A stretch of DNA of 64,000 bases from Alitta virens (taxonomy: Eukaryota > Annelida > Polychaeta > Phyllodocida > Nereididae), in the NCBI GenBank assembly GCA_932294295.1, contig OW028576.1, forward strand, positions 45,793,128 to 45,857,127, written 5' to 3'. Positions 1 through 11,175 of the stretch are shown piece by piece; within the stretch, counting starts at the first letter, position 1, and each line of letters starts with the position of its first letter. A program made the translations under genes and the position numbers. Below the pieces are notes generated by a model. The model searched no databases. It had not been told where the DNA came from and worked only from the letters and a program-made list of their open reading frames with translations.

Positions 1-45
1 AGCTGCCATTATAGGGTGTGTTTCGAAAATAAGTGTACTTTGCTC

Positions 46-184
46 ATGGCCAAATGTGCCACGTGCGTTTTCAATGAGAAGGATAAAAGCATGGTTTTTA
101 GCTAATTATAATGAGGCAAAAACCATGCGTTTTCCATGCTTTTATCCAAAACGCATGGAAAATGCTCGTGGCACATTTGGCCAT
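46..184. mobile_element. Palindromic foldback MITE, copy A
   Basis: The two ends are long imperfect inverted repeats starting ATGGCCAAATGTGCCACG and ending in its complement, so the whole 139-bp unit can fold on itself. A second copy lies at 49723-49859 inside a GH13 exon. It has no coding capacity of its own; the open frame through it arises from the palindrome. It is a non-autonomous DNA element of unassigned superfamily. No convincing target duplication is visible here. Confidence 0.8.
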
Positions 185-906
185 GTATATTGTGTCATTA
201 TCATAACAATCGCAAGTGACATCATTGTAATTGTTACAATAAGTCATCATATTTCCACAAGCTTAAAAAAACAACCCCTAAACCACAAACAAGTATGTGT
301 TTCCTATATAAACACTTTAAAGAATATTTTAATTTATTTAGTGAAATTTAAATGAAGCTGCGACAAAACTTTCATATGTTTGCATCATAACACCGGGACT
401 CTGCGGGCTTGTCATGCTATGAATCACCAACCGTGAACAGCCTTACATTGGTGCAATTGCACTGTCTTCTCTGGGTATTATTACTCTCTGTTCAATACAA
501 ACTCACAATTGAAAAGGACACCACTAACTTGTTTTATACTTTAGCATTTGGGAGTTGTAAACAATCACATGATTAAGATGTCCCAATACTTTTGCAAGGC
601 ACTGGAATGTGGTCACTGAGGATGCATGGGTTCAAAGCAAATACATATCTTGCCATTGCTATTTTTTCTTTTACCTTTTTTCTGTTATCATCATGGTTTC
701 AGCAGTTCAGGCTGCTTGACAAAAAAGCAGAAATTACACATAAAAAGATACAATAATATTCCCAAAAACCTACACTAATATATTTAGGGGCCATACAAGA
801 ATAAATTTTGTAGAGCTCTGAGTATTGAAGAGCACACAATCTTCACATATTTCCATCTTGCAACCTCCATATTATTTCCCCTTGCATTCTTGGTATATTG
901 TTCCCG
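185..906. other. Intergenic, no gene seen
   Basis: AT-rich sequence with no credible exon, RNA gene or clear repeat. The short open frames in it have no recognisable protein similarity. Confidence 0.5.
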
Positions 907-1263
907 GTTGCCATGGTAACTGGCACTCACCATACCACGTGATCTGGCTGTTGTCATGGCAATGTAATGAGATGGATTATTGGTGTACTTTATATATAGA
1001 CTTATTACTTTTTGATCATCTTATGATCATATTATTATTTACTACTTCACCTTGGTTGCCATGGCTACCAAAATGTTGTATAAGTTACCATAGCAACCCA
1101 AACAGCAGGACTCGTTTATCATAATTATACTTTTAACGCAATTATTTGGTGTCCATGGAATCTCCATAGCAACACACTAGTACACAAGACATTGTTTTCT
1201 GGTAACCATGGCAACCAAATGATACTGTTCCTGTGGTTGCTAAGCAACAGTTTCCATAGCATT
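907..1263. promoter_or_regulatory. Cluster of RFX X-box-like palindromes
   Basis: Three sites fit the X-box consensus GTNRCC(N0-3)RGYAAC exactly: GTTGCCATGGTAAC at 907-920, GTTACCATAGCAAC at 1084-1097 and GTAACCATGGCAAC at 1202-1215. Near matches lie at 950-963, 1055-1068, 1160-1173 (half site), 1236-1248 and 1250-1263. RFX-family factors bind such sites in cilia-gene and other enhancers. The clustering is directly visible; regulatory function is inferred. It could instead be a decaying tandem repeat or transposon end that resembles X-boxes. Confidence 0.5.
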
Positions 1264-2900
1264 GCTGCTAGCTTGCTGCTGCTGCTGCATAGGCATCTGC
1301 ACAGAACTGCAGTGTTGAGATGCAGCTGCAGAAGTTCATGCAGGCAAGGACTGCAATATGTGCTACTGCAGCCCCCCAAGATAAGCACTGCAGTGGTACT
1401 ACCCGATAGCGTACCGTATAAACTTCATCACAAACCAGGGCCCCGTATTGCTCTTAATATTAATGGAAGTATCGAATCGAGGTTCATAATTACATAGAGA
1501 TTGCATAGAGATATAATAAGTCAAAGTCTACGCATCTCTGTTGACTATATGAGATAAGCGTTTAATTGAATCTAGGAATTAATCGAGCAATTTCGGTACA
1601 GAAACACAATATATAGGTTGGTGGCATAGGATAGTAGCCCTACTACCATTGTACCAAGCACGGTGAAGTTGGTGGTGAACTATAGTAAAACCCTTTCCAG
1701 TAAACTTCATACTAAAACAAGATGGCACCTGGAGATCACCAAAGTCATTCGAGATGTTCGGAATGAATATTTTTTCCTCTGAAAGTTCTCTCATCATTAC
1801 GATTGCCACGTTGCGAAAGCCCACTGATATAAAAGTTCCAGTGCCCAGCATTATATTGCTTTTCCCATGTATACTAACTTTCGTAAACCATATGTTGGAC
1901 TCCAGCCAACATTATTGTTAGAACAGTCCTTCTATTTTGGTGTAAAGAAATTCAACAAGAGCAAAATTCGATCAAAGCTTTCATTATGATGAGATTATGA
2001 AAAGCAAAAATCTACATCAATTTGCATGCAACAATTTGTATGTATGCAACAGCACCTTACTTAATGTTATTCAATTTCCTGCATGGAAGTCAAAGGGTTT
2101 CCATGGAAACAGAATTCTATTAACCACATACTGAAATGACAGAAATGAAGCTAAAGAATTTTAATGAGAAACAGTATAAATAAACATTTGAGAAAAATGT
2201 GCATTTGAGTAAAATCAAGCATTCCAAGAAAATTTACATTTAAAAAGAAGGTCCTACAACTCTACAATATTACACAAGTAAGAGAGTATACAGTTCGACT
2301 GAAAACATATATTCCAAGTTAGACAAAGCTAGATTGAGCAAAACTGAGCTAGTCCTAATTCAGACCAACTCAAAATATGTCCTTCTTTTACCAGAGCTAG
2401 ACGGAGCTACCCCGAGCCAGACCTATTATCACAGTACAACTCAAATGATATGTCCAATCATTAAGAGCTAGACCACACTAGTCTTAGCTAGACCTAGCTA
2501 GACAAATGACTAAAATATATTTGTATAGCGCCATTTCTGGTTACATTCTACGGTGCTTGAAGCGTCTATTGAAATATAAATGAAATAGGTAAGTCTTTAA
2601 TAGAGAGTTTTTGAAATTTTGGAGATCCTTTCAAGATCTTATGGTATCCAGTAGGCTGTTCCAAGACTTAGGGCCACTTGCATGGAATGAGCGTCCGCCA
2701 AAGGTGATGCGTTTGATTCGAGGGGTAACCAGTTGTACGAGATGTACATTTGACCTTGGGTGATAGTGAGGCTTCTGCGTCTTTGTTAGGGTGTCTGATA
2801 AATATTTTGGAGCTTCGGTCTTGAAAGCCAGACAAAGAAATGTTTATTTAATGGACTGGACCTAAAACTCTACCCCAAATGTATGTTCAATCTCTTACAA
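1264..2900. other. Intergenic; CTGCAG-rich patch, no firm gene
   Basis: 1265-1395 is rich in CTGCAG and GCTGCTG motifs. A minus-strand open frame at 1579-1851 (about 90 codons) shows no family I recognise and has no clear splice partners. 2340-2510 contains scattered TAGACCTAGC-like words, an outlier of the satellite that follows. No RNA gene was seen. Confidence 0.4.
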
Positions 2901-3350
2901 TAGACCTAGCTAGACCTTACTAAACCTAGCCAGACCTAGCTAGACCTTACTAGACCAAGCTAGACCTTACCAGACCTAGCTAGACCTTACCAGACCTAGC
3001 TAGACCTAGCTAGACCAAGCTAGACCTTACCAGACCTAGCTAGACCTTACTAGACCAAGCTAGACCTTACCAGACCTAGCTAGACCTTACCAGACCTAGC
3101 TAGACCTAGCTAGACCAAGCTAGACCTTACCAGACCTAGCACTAGACCTAGCTAGACCTAGCTAGACCTAGCTAGACCTTGCATGACCTTGCATGACCTT
3201 GCATGACCTTGCATGACCTTGCATGACCTTGCTAGACCTTGCTAGACCTTGCTTACTAGATCTAGCTAGACCTTACCAGACCCAGCTAGAACTTGCTAGA
3301 CCTAGCTAGACCTTACCAGACCCAGCAAGAACTTGCTAGACCTAGCTAGA
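2901..3350. repeat. 10/20-bp minisatellite (TAGACCTAGC/TAGACCTTAC)
   Basis: About 450 bp of tandem decamers alternate between TAGACCTAGC, TAGACCTTAC and CAGACCTAGC, giving higher-order units of 20 to about 60 bp. A sub-block at 3175-3235 is a run of CTTGCATGAC units. The core word CTAGCTAG is itself palindromic. No coding meaning is evident. Confidence 0.9.
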
Positions 3351-3993
3351 CAAACCCAGACCACAAAAATTGAACTACTTTCTATACAGTCGGTCCTAGC
3401 ACACAACATACAAACTCCTAGAAAAGCAGCTGAAAAGAGCAGGAATTTTCTCGGGCAAAAGGAATGCCTCCTGCTCCAAGCTATAACAACTTGTGCCTAT
3501 GCTTGTACACTCTAGTAGTATGGCTTATGAAAGGTATATTTAGACACCCAGGCAAGTATATCGTGTATATGTACCACTTGGTGAATACCAACCAGCTAAC
3601 GGTGTGAAGATGTAGAACCATGAATGTACAGCGGAACCTCACGATTACAGTCGGTCCCAAAAGTTTATGTACACTCAGAATCAGAATCTCTTTATTGTCC
3701 TTTCGTGTATTACATGAAAAAGTAAACACAAAAGTAATGCATGAATATTTGAAAGGACCATTATATACACTGTAATACCCAGCTTGTTGACCAAGTGAAA
3801 TGAACTGGTAATACCAAGGTAGTTGGAATCCACACTGTATTATTACGCAATAAGCTATCATAGATCTGTAATCAATTGTGATGCATCATTCTCATAATCT
3901 GAGATATTACTCAAGAGCAATAAAGTAAAAATCAATCATAATCACCCCAGGATCAAAGGGGGTATTGTTAATATTGTGTCAATTGTCAATTAA
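3351..3993. other. Intergenic, no gene seen
   Basis: No supported exon or RNA gene. Open frames on both strands lack recognisable domains. Confidence 0.4.
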
Positions 3994-4206
3994 CGGAGAG
4001 GAGAGGAGAGGAGAGGAGAGGAGAGGACAGGACAGGACAGGACAGGACAGGACAGGACAGGACAGGACAGGAGCTGAAGAGAGGACAGGAGAATAGAAGA
4101 GAAGAGAAGAGAAGAGAAGAGAAGAGAAGAGAAGAGAAGAGAAGAGAAGAGAAGAGAAGAGAAGAGAAGAGAAGAGAAGACAGGACAGGACAGGACAGGA
4201 CAGGAG
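3994..4206. repeat. Purine-rich pentamer microsatellite
   Basis: Consecutive blocks of GAGAG, ACAGG, AGAAG and again ACAGG pentamers make one purine strand of about 210 bp. The open frame on the opposite strand is a by-product of the 5-bp period. Confidence 0.95.
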
Positions 4207-4741
4207 ATACATTGGGTGGACTATTAGGTCCAGTCTATTAAATACATAAAATCCCACTCACAGGCAAAAAATCATCACTGATAACCATTTATCAATATTT
4301 GCAAGCTGTGAAGTCATACAGCCATAAAAAAAAATGATGAAAGACCGTATATATCATAATATAATATTGTTTAAGCATAAACCAAAGAATGGATCGTGTT
4401 TCTCATATTATTAATTTACTTAGCTTATCACCGTTATGATAACAACCTTTTTTTTGTACTTTTTTTTCCTTGATATGTAGACCTGCTTTCTGGTTGGTAG
4501 AGCATTTCCAAATGTGACCTCAGCAATTATTCATCATTGTTGATTATATCCTGGTGAAGGCAACATATGATATACAAAGCAACAAAAATGTCAATGAACT
4601 CCAAACTATAAGTACAAAGGATAGATACTCCATCTAAACTATAAGGGCAATAATTTGTGTATATATAAATAAGAATAGTAGGAAAGATATTATAAATGGT
4701 ATGTATCCATGGAGACTCGTGAAAGTGTTTGTTATTATACC

Positions 4742-5095
4742 CAGGGTTGGTAAAAATTATGATTTTTATGTATTTGAAAAAAATCTGATTTTTTGATTTA
4801 ATCAGCTTTTTTATATTTTTAATGATGCAATTAGGGCTCTAGTACTGTCTAGCATGAGCCAAGTTTGATAATTTTTCCAGCATTCCTTCTTAAACTTACT
4901 GATCTGTGCTCTAAAAATGAACGGAACAATTTGAGTTTTCGCAAAAAAGATCAACTAAAAGGAAATCGCGTTGTATTCAAATAAAACATGTTTTAAGTCG
5001 TAAATAATCTAGTTTTCAACTGAATAAGCTTGTTTTAAATAAAAAAATAATAAATCTAAAATAATTTAAATCATGAATTAACTCTGCCAACCCTG
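4742..5095. mobile_element. hAT-like MITE
   Basis: The ends are inverted: CAGGGTTGG at the left and CCAACCCTG at the right. Flanking octamers are ATTATACC and GTTATCCC, a 6-of-8 match consistent with an aged 8-bp target duplication. The interior is AT-rich with no transposase. CAGGG-type termini and 8-bp duplications are typical of hAT elements; assignment is by these ends only. Confidence 0.65.
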
Positions 5096-5707
5096 GTTAT
5101 CCCCAGTTTTTGTTATTTGTAGATTGCTAATACTCTGTTCCTGGCAAATAACCTTGATCGTTATATAATAAAACTTTTATTATAGGAATGCTTTTTATTA
5201 TTATCAACACATCTGCTCCATCAGTCATCCGACTGCGCTAATAAATGTATATTATAAAATAGCTGATAATATAATCATAGCATGAATAATTCTGAGAGCT
5301 AAGCTACATTGGCTAATTATGATCTTAGACACAAGCAGATCAAAAAAGATCAAACCGGATCATATTGGATCATATTGGATCAAGCTGATCCTGTCCTTAA
5401 TATGATAATCTGCAGTCACCTTGGTAATCCAGAAAAAAATTTATTTATAGAATTATCATAATTATCATCCAGGATGCATTAGACAGCAGTTATAATTATG
5501 ATAATAATTCATAATTGTACCACTATCACAGTTAACAAAAAGGTGAAATAAATTCATGTCTCATTATCCATACTTCATTTAAATTTACAATCTGTTCATA
5601 TTTAGTTATAATCATAAATCCACGTCATTTTGAATTTCAAAACATTAACTTTTTAAGTTACAAATTACATGAATTATTTATTTATTCAGTTGCATTAATT
5701 TATGATG
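5096..5707. other. Intergenic AT-rich DNA
   Basis: No gene seen. A short stretch near 5335-5395 repeats GGATCATATT-like words. The rest is AT-rich, with scattered ATAATTATCATAA-like palindromic words. Confidence 0.4.
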
Positions 5708-5708
5708 A

Positions 5709-6005
5709 GAGGCAGCTGGGTGGTCTAGTGGTAAGACCCTTGCCTGCTCCTTTGAAGAACCCGGGTTCAATCCCGGGCCCGGGCACCCTTCGGCGGGCAC
5801 CCTTCATGAGCATCATCCCTGCTGGATGTCATTTGGATGAGGCGTTAAATTGGCAGTCTCTTGTACTCGGTGTCTATGCCGAGGCAAGTAAAAGATCCCA
5901 CTCATGCAGTAAATGTGTAACATGGTTGAACTCCTCCTCTCTCTCACCTCATCAATCAACCCTTGATAGTGACAAGAACTTGCCTTAGAGGGCTGCACTT
6001 TCCAC

Positions 6006-6043
<38 letters not shown>
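5709..6043 (+). repeat. tRNA-derived SINE with (ATCT)n tail
   Basis: The head carries a pol III A box (TGGTCTAGTGGTAAG, near 5720) and a B box (GGGTTCAATCCC, near 5763). A body of about 230 bp follows, ending in a (TATC)n tail at 6007-6043. A related body is found in reverse orientation at 27845-28150, and a more distant relative at 48010-48200. A functional tRNA is unlikely because the acceptor and anticodon arms do not pair properly. Confidence 0.75.
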
Positions 6044-7971
6044 TGAATAATTAGTAAATCATTATTATTTTACATATTTGCCAAAGTGCAAGCAGACTTT
6101 CACTTATTGTGATCAATAAAATATCTTTATCATTTAATTTATTTCATGCAGAGTAAATCTCAATATCAGTCCAAGTTGCTCCTTTAACAAATGTCTAACT
6201 TCATATTAACTTAATATTAGGTGAAATTCTGACTTTGGAGTACACACATTCCATTTACATTCATGATTTCCATTAACAGTTCATGAATCATGCTACAAAA
6301 TAGAAGGCCTACTGGTTAATAATAACATCTGCTTGGTATACTTTTGAGGTTAACGTCAATACAACATGTCAATCACCAAGGTCAAGGTCACTTTAAATGT
6401 TTAAATAATATAGCAGATGTTTAAGTTAAGGATAGCTTGCACTTATTGTGCTACTCAAAATGAGAGCAAAATATAGAAAGGCTGTATTAATAATACATGT
6501 AGTATTGAATACATATGTTCATGCCAATGGCAAAATGCTTCAGGGTATATATATATATAAATTTATGAAATAGGTTGTTAGTTCGCATATCAATACTCAG
6601 TCATTATGTAACAACATATAACCATATATGTGTGATAATCATTAAGCATTTAATTATATAACTGTATTTATAATGATTTTAACTGTCCAGAAAAGTACTT
6701 ATTTATTATTTACTAATCTTCAGAAAACTGCAGATTCGAAAAGAATATGATTGCTCATTTCTATTTGCTAATAATTCATAGATTCAAGCACAAAAAGATG
6801 AAATTTTAATTTACTATAGTATACACCCTATTGGATTAGTTTTAAAAGAAATTGGTCTTTTTGTATTTCTTTTTTCTTGACAGGGCTATAGATAATTATA
6901 AACTGCAGTATGTTTTACCACCACAGACGCTGAGATGGCGTTGAAACGTTTCTACGAATTCTACAACAAGAACATTCACTATTTCTTGTGAATGAGCTCA
7001 GTCAATACGGATTTCCATTCCTAATTAAGGTTCTGGACAGACAGACATATTGGAAAGAAAGAAAAGAAGGACGGAGCAAAATTTAAAAAGAAAGGATTGT
7101 AAATTCAAATATTTGCCTAACTGTTGATGTTGCACATATCCACTGTCCTGAGTGTTGACAGACAACTTGACTTATGTCAACCTCAGCAGCAACTGAACAA
7201 TGTTTACCCTCGTGCTCAACGATGCGTGACGTGGTAAACAAAGAAGCTGCTGCTGTCACGTGCGGTTGACAGGGTAACAGGGGCAGTGAGTGGTCATTCA
7301 TAGTGAAAGTGAAACTCATGTGGCATGTCCTCCACTTTCACTATCTAATTCAAATCAATTCCATCACATGATAGGATTACAATATGCACTTAGAATTAAG
7401 TGACAAATTGACCAGATTGTCAATTAATATTATGTAAAATAATACATATATAAAGTTAGACTATTGTAGACCCTGTTGTTCAGTAAAATAGCAAAAATGT
7501 GTTGACACAGTATAGATTGAACAGGTAATTGAACTGTATGTATATATTGCAAAACAATATATATAGCCTATACTTCTGTAATTTGTAAATCAGCAAATTA
7601 TTTAATTTTTTTTGTAAACTCTTTTTTCATAACATACAATTAAACTGAACTAAAAGATATTCTAACCTGACCATAAAATGATGCAATTTATATATTCTAG
7701 GGAAAAATACCAGGTATAAAATTGTGTGTTCAATACTGAACATAGACATAGTATATATATTTTATGAGCAATTTGTGTACATATAAACAATGCAATTAAT
7801 GAAGTAATTATTGGTGAGTTATACAGATATTCCAGGTGCCAATGACTGATTAATGAGGTAAATTAGAAAAGAGGGCGTGGCATTTTTGATATTTTCTGAA
7901 GGTGGGGATGTAAGGGGGGTTCTGCAGCCGCAGTGTACATGGTGTACATAGGAATGCAAAGGGTTACTCAC
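6044..7971. other. Probable first intron of C2CD2-like gene / intergenic
   Basis: No second exon of the 7972-8391 gene can be recognised here or further left, so its intron 1 would exceed 7.9 kb. The sequence is AT-rich without a clear repeat or RNA gene. An open frame at 7083-7319 has no recognisable domain. Confidence 0.35.
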
Positions 7972-8391
7972 CAGGCTGTTCTTGCGCGCCTGCTCGTTCA
8001 AGCCCCTCATCCAGGCATCTATGAAGTCGGGTGTATGATCGCAATGGACGAAGAGCCAAGACAGAACAGAATTTAGCCATTGACAAGTCTCTCCCGCCGT
8101 CCCCGAAGTTGTAGGGCCGGCTCCGAGAAGTACACCTCCCGGCCGACCCTTCCCCCGTCCGAAGAATCGAAGATAGACATTAATTGCGCCTACAACCACG
8201 AAAGCAGCAAGCAACCAGCCCAGAAACAACATGTCTAGTATATCCACTCGGCGCCAACTGAAGTCTTCATACCATTCTAAAAATTTCTCCAACCTGTCAG
8301 CCATATTAGAATAGGCCTCCCCCAGCCTATAGCAAACGATCTTGAAAGTGATGTCAGCCATCCTTCTCCAATGAGATCGTTCCTCAAGCAC
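7972..8391 (-). CDS. C2CD2/TMEM24-like protein, first coding exon (partial)
   Basis: The exon encodes about 140 residues and ends at a good splice donor (CTG|GTGAGT, intron starting at 7971). A hydrophobic segment near residues 53-76 (LFLGWLLAAFVVVGAINVYL) looks like an N-terminal membrane anchor. Near the exon end the motif WMRGLNEQARKNS resembles the start of the SMP lipid-transfer domain of C2CD2 and C2CD2L/TMEM24, where the related W-x-ALNEQA motif follows the anchor. Those proteins tether ER to plasma membrane and move phosphatidylinositol. Two start codons are possible, at 8391 and 8361. Remaining exons lie outside the window. C2CD2 versus C2CD2L cannot be decided from one exon. Confidence 0.68.
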
Positions 8392-8990
8392 AAATAGTTA
8401 GTTGCCCTGGTACCCCTCTCCTCATATGGGGTGCAGTTACCCCTTGTTGCCCTGTCAATCAAGTCTAAAACCCTCCCAGTGCTCTGTGTTTACAGCAACT
8501 CCTCCCAGGCTCCTCCGAGAATTGCCCTACCAAGGTTAAGGACGGCGCCTCCTTTTCGCTTATGACGTCACAGATTTCCAGGCACATTTCCATGGGATTC
8601 CCTCGCCAGCCACGTGCTCTTGTTTTGGTTTGTGTGTATTGGCGTTTACGCCGTTTTGGAGATTATATAAGCCTTATTAAGGCTATTTAATATGCAACGA
8701 TTTATTGCCCTTCCAATTGTCACCGTTTCTGAGTGTTTGGTATACATATGCTGCTATAATGCGGCAATTAAGAGCTATTAAGGGGTTTAGTGCAGTATAG
8801 CAGACATATTTGGCTTCCATTAAATCTGAAAATAGTCAGTATTTTTTACCAAATAGTGTTGTGGCAAACATAGACCACAAGAAACAGCAAAAATAAATAA
8901 ACTGCGTTCTTGAACACAAATTGTATGAAAGTTAAGAGCTGTTAAGCCTTGAAAATGATTGCAGCCGCCGTATGTTTGTGACGTCACATA
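8392..8990 (-). promoter_or_regulatory. Candidate promoter of the C2CD2-like gene
   Basis: Relatively GC- and CpG-rich compared with its surroundings from about 8080 to 8600, just upstream of the minus-strand start. A perfect cAMP-response palindrome TGACGTCA lies at 8563-8570 and another at 8979-8986. Promoter function is inferred from position and motifs. Confidence 0.45.
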
Positions 8991-10254
8991 TTGAATTCTA
9001 TAATAAAACCCAACCACAGTGGTGGATCAGCTCAATGAAACCCATGAGTGAGATGTCTGGCGGAGGAACTCACGAGTGTATTTTTAGTGAGAAAACTAAG
9101 AAATTAAGAATTGTTTTGACCAAATTCTTGTACTTTTCATATTGATATTCCTACACAAACAGTGAGGATCAAAAGTCTCATTGATATTCATGCTGAACTC
9201 AGCAGCCAATCACAGAAGAGAACCAAGCAAACAGACAGACGTCACAACGTCATCCCATTCACAACTTTGAAGGCTTTTAGCAGAAAAACAAACCTTTGCT
9301 AGACTGTACTTTTCATAAAACATTGGTTTTATGCATGTAGAAAGACGTTTTGCGTTATTTGGTGTGAAAAAGCTAATATTTTAGTCAGAAATCACACCTC
9401 AGTGCGACCAAATTCCTCAGTGACAGCACTGTGCATTTGGTCTCCATGGCAACAATGCTGAATGCCTATCTGTTTGAGTTTAACCGACAGTGTCGTCGGT
9501 AAAAACAAATCGCCGGTACGGATAAACAACAAATTATGTAATGTTAGTAGATTTGAAACGAGGAGAGGTTCAGCTTCATGCCAGTCTTGATTTGATCAAA
9601 ATCGGACAAGAAATTTGCAAAGTTGTGGCCATGGCATGTTCAATGTTGTGGATGTCTGACTGTTTGAGATCAACAGATTGTATCGTCGGTAAAAACGAGT
9701 CGCCGGTACAAATCAACTATTCCATTTATATAGGAATTTTTAGCAGATAAATTGAAGAGAAGAGAAACTAAGCTTCAAGCCAATTTTTATTTGGTCAAAA
9801 TCGGTCAAGAATTGACAAAGTTGTGGCCATTTTCCAGATTTAATGGACAAAGTGAAAGTGCTTTGAAGTGAAGTCTCGTCCAGACATGACCAATGACCGC
9901 TACAGACAACTTTTAGTTTCAAAATTACTTTTAAATAGCAAATTTACTTCAAACCTAGTTTGTGTTCATGAATAGTAGTCTATATAATAGGCGAAGCTGT
10001 GATTTTAGTGTGAAAGTGAAAATGAAACTAATCAACCTATAGTAGTCCTTCCAATATGTAAATCAGGGATGGTGGAACACAATTTATTATAATTAGGGAT
10101 GGTGGATAACAAAAAATACCACATGGGTTGTTCCTAATAGGTTTTCTATGAGGAACACAACCAAGTGTGGGATATATAAGCATTTGACCTCATAGGCCTG
10201 CCAGGAGGCTGGCAACGTCACTTGTAAATTAATTTGGGTCCGCTTTACTGTACT
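8787..10254. mobile_element. Possible 1.5-kb TIR element
   Basis: The left end AGTGCAGTATAGCAGAC and the right end GTCCGCTTTACTGTACT are imperfect inverted repeats. They share the core (C)AGTATAGCGGACC with ends at 22581-22608 and 25181-25476. No transposase frame is visible. The ends could instead be two independent solo copies of one family. Confidence 0.35.
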
Positions 10255-10439
10255 TTTTCAATAATTGTCAATTCTTAAATATATTTTTATGGTACATCCA
10301 TTCCAGAGTTTCTTTTAAATGTTTCTTTAGCATGTTTAGTGGGTGGGGGAAGGTAGACTAGCGCACTCCCTTTGAAGTTTCACCCAAGATCACATGCAGT
10401 TCTGTACACTATTGTCATGAGCAGCTTTATATTATACCC

Positions 10440-10780
10440 ACACCTCTAACCATTCGGCCACAAAGGATATCCCTTGTAGCCAAGTGCTGAGGCCCGGGAC
10501 ACTACATCACATCCCCCATACTTTCTTGCGATTTTGACTAACATCACAAGTCAAACATCGCAATTCTATTTATATACCCCCTGTGAGCGGGATTCAAACT
10601 ACCTACCCTGGCCTTCAACCCCTAATTCATGCTCACAGAGGTGCCCAGATTGTGTCCACCATGTCATAAGCAGCTTTACCAACACCTCTAACCATTCGGC
10701 CACAAAGGATATCCCTTCTAGCCAAGTGCTAGAAGGTGGGGTCACTGCTGAGGCCCGGGACACTACATCACACTACACAC
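10440..10780 (-). repeat. tRNA-derived SINE-like repeat with internal duplication
   Basis: On the minus strand an A-box-like segment GTGGCCGAATGGTTAGAGG (10687-10710 and again near 10450) and a B-box-like GTTTGAATCCC (near 10590) suggest descent from a class II tRNA. The block ACCATTCGGCCACAAAGGAT is present twice about 240 bp apart, each followed by GGCCCGGGACACTACATCAC. Confidence 0.55.
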
Positions 10781-10819
<39 letters not shown>

Positions 10820-10820
10820 A
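10780..10820. repeat. (TA)n(GA)n microsatellite
   Basis: Alternating TA then GA dinucleotides of about 40 bp follow the SINE-like repeat. Confidence 0.9.
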
Positions 10821-11019
10821 GATGAAACGGAAATTTTGGTTGACACGACTTCTTGCCATTTAATCATTCACACTATTATACCTGTTGTCGTTCTTACCGA
10901 AAAAATCACAGTGGTGTTCCTGAGAATTATTTTCACCAAGTGACACCAGTTTAAGTCCAGCTTATTATATTCAACATTAATCGCAATCCATTATTAAATG
11001 TAAACACACCGAAATTCTC

Positions 11020-11175
11020 GATTGGCGTTTCGTGTCATGGTAACTTAATTCCTGTTGATCGGGCTCAGATAAGTCCGATTGCCTATTGGTCAGTAGCATC
11101 GTGACGTTGACATTGGCTACAGCCAATCAGATCGCGGCAACAATCGCCGTGACGTCATCAGGTCTCTGACGTCAC
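11020..11175. promoter_or_regulatory. CCAAT-box and twin-CRE cluster
   Basis: CCAAT cores occur in both orientations (ATTGG near 11022, 11084 and 11112; GCCAATCAG near 11121). Two perfect TGACGTCA palindromes follow at 11150-11157 and 11167-11174, 17 bp apart. This pattern resembles a TATA-less NF-Y/CREB promoter. No coding exon can be tied to it in either direction, so it may drive a non-coding first exon or be an enhancer. Confidence 0.4.

Noticed and set aside
1579..1851. Minus-strand 90-codon frame as a possible exon of the C2CD2-like gene
   Set aside because: No similarity to SMP or C2 domains and no convincing splice sites.
3979..4257. Minus-strand open frame of about 90 codons
   Set aside because: It lies in a pentamer microsatellite and encodes only Ser-Leu-Phe repeats.
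5715..5785. Possible tRNA gene with good A and B boxes
   Set aside because: Arms do not form a cloverleaf, and the head is fused to a repeated SINE body with an ATCT tail.
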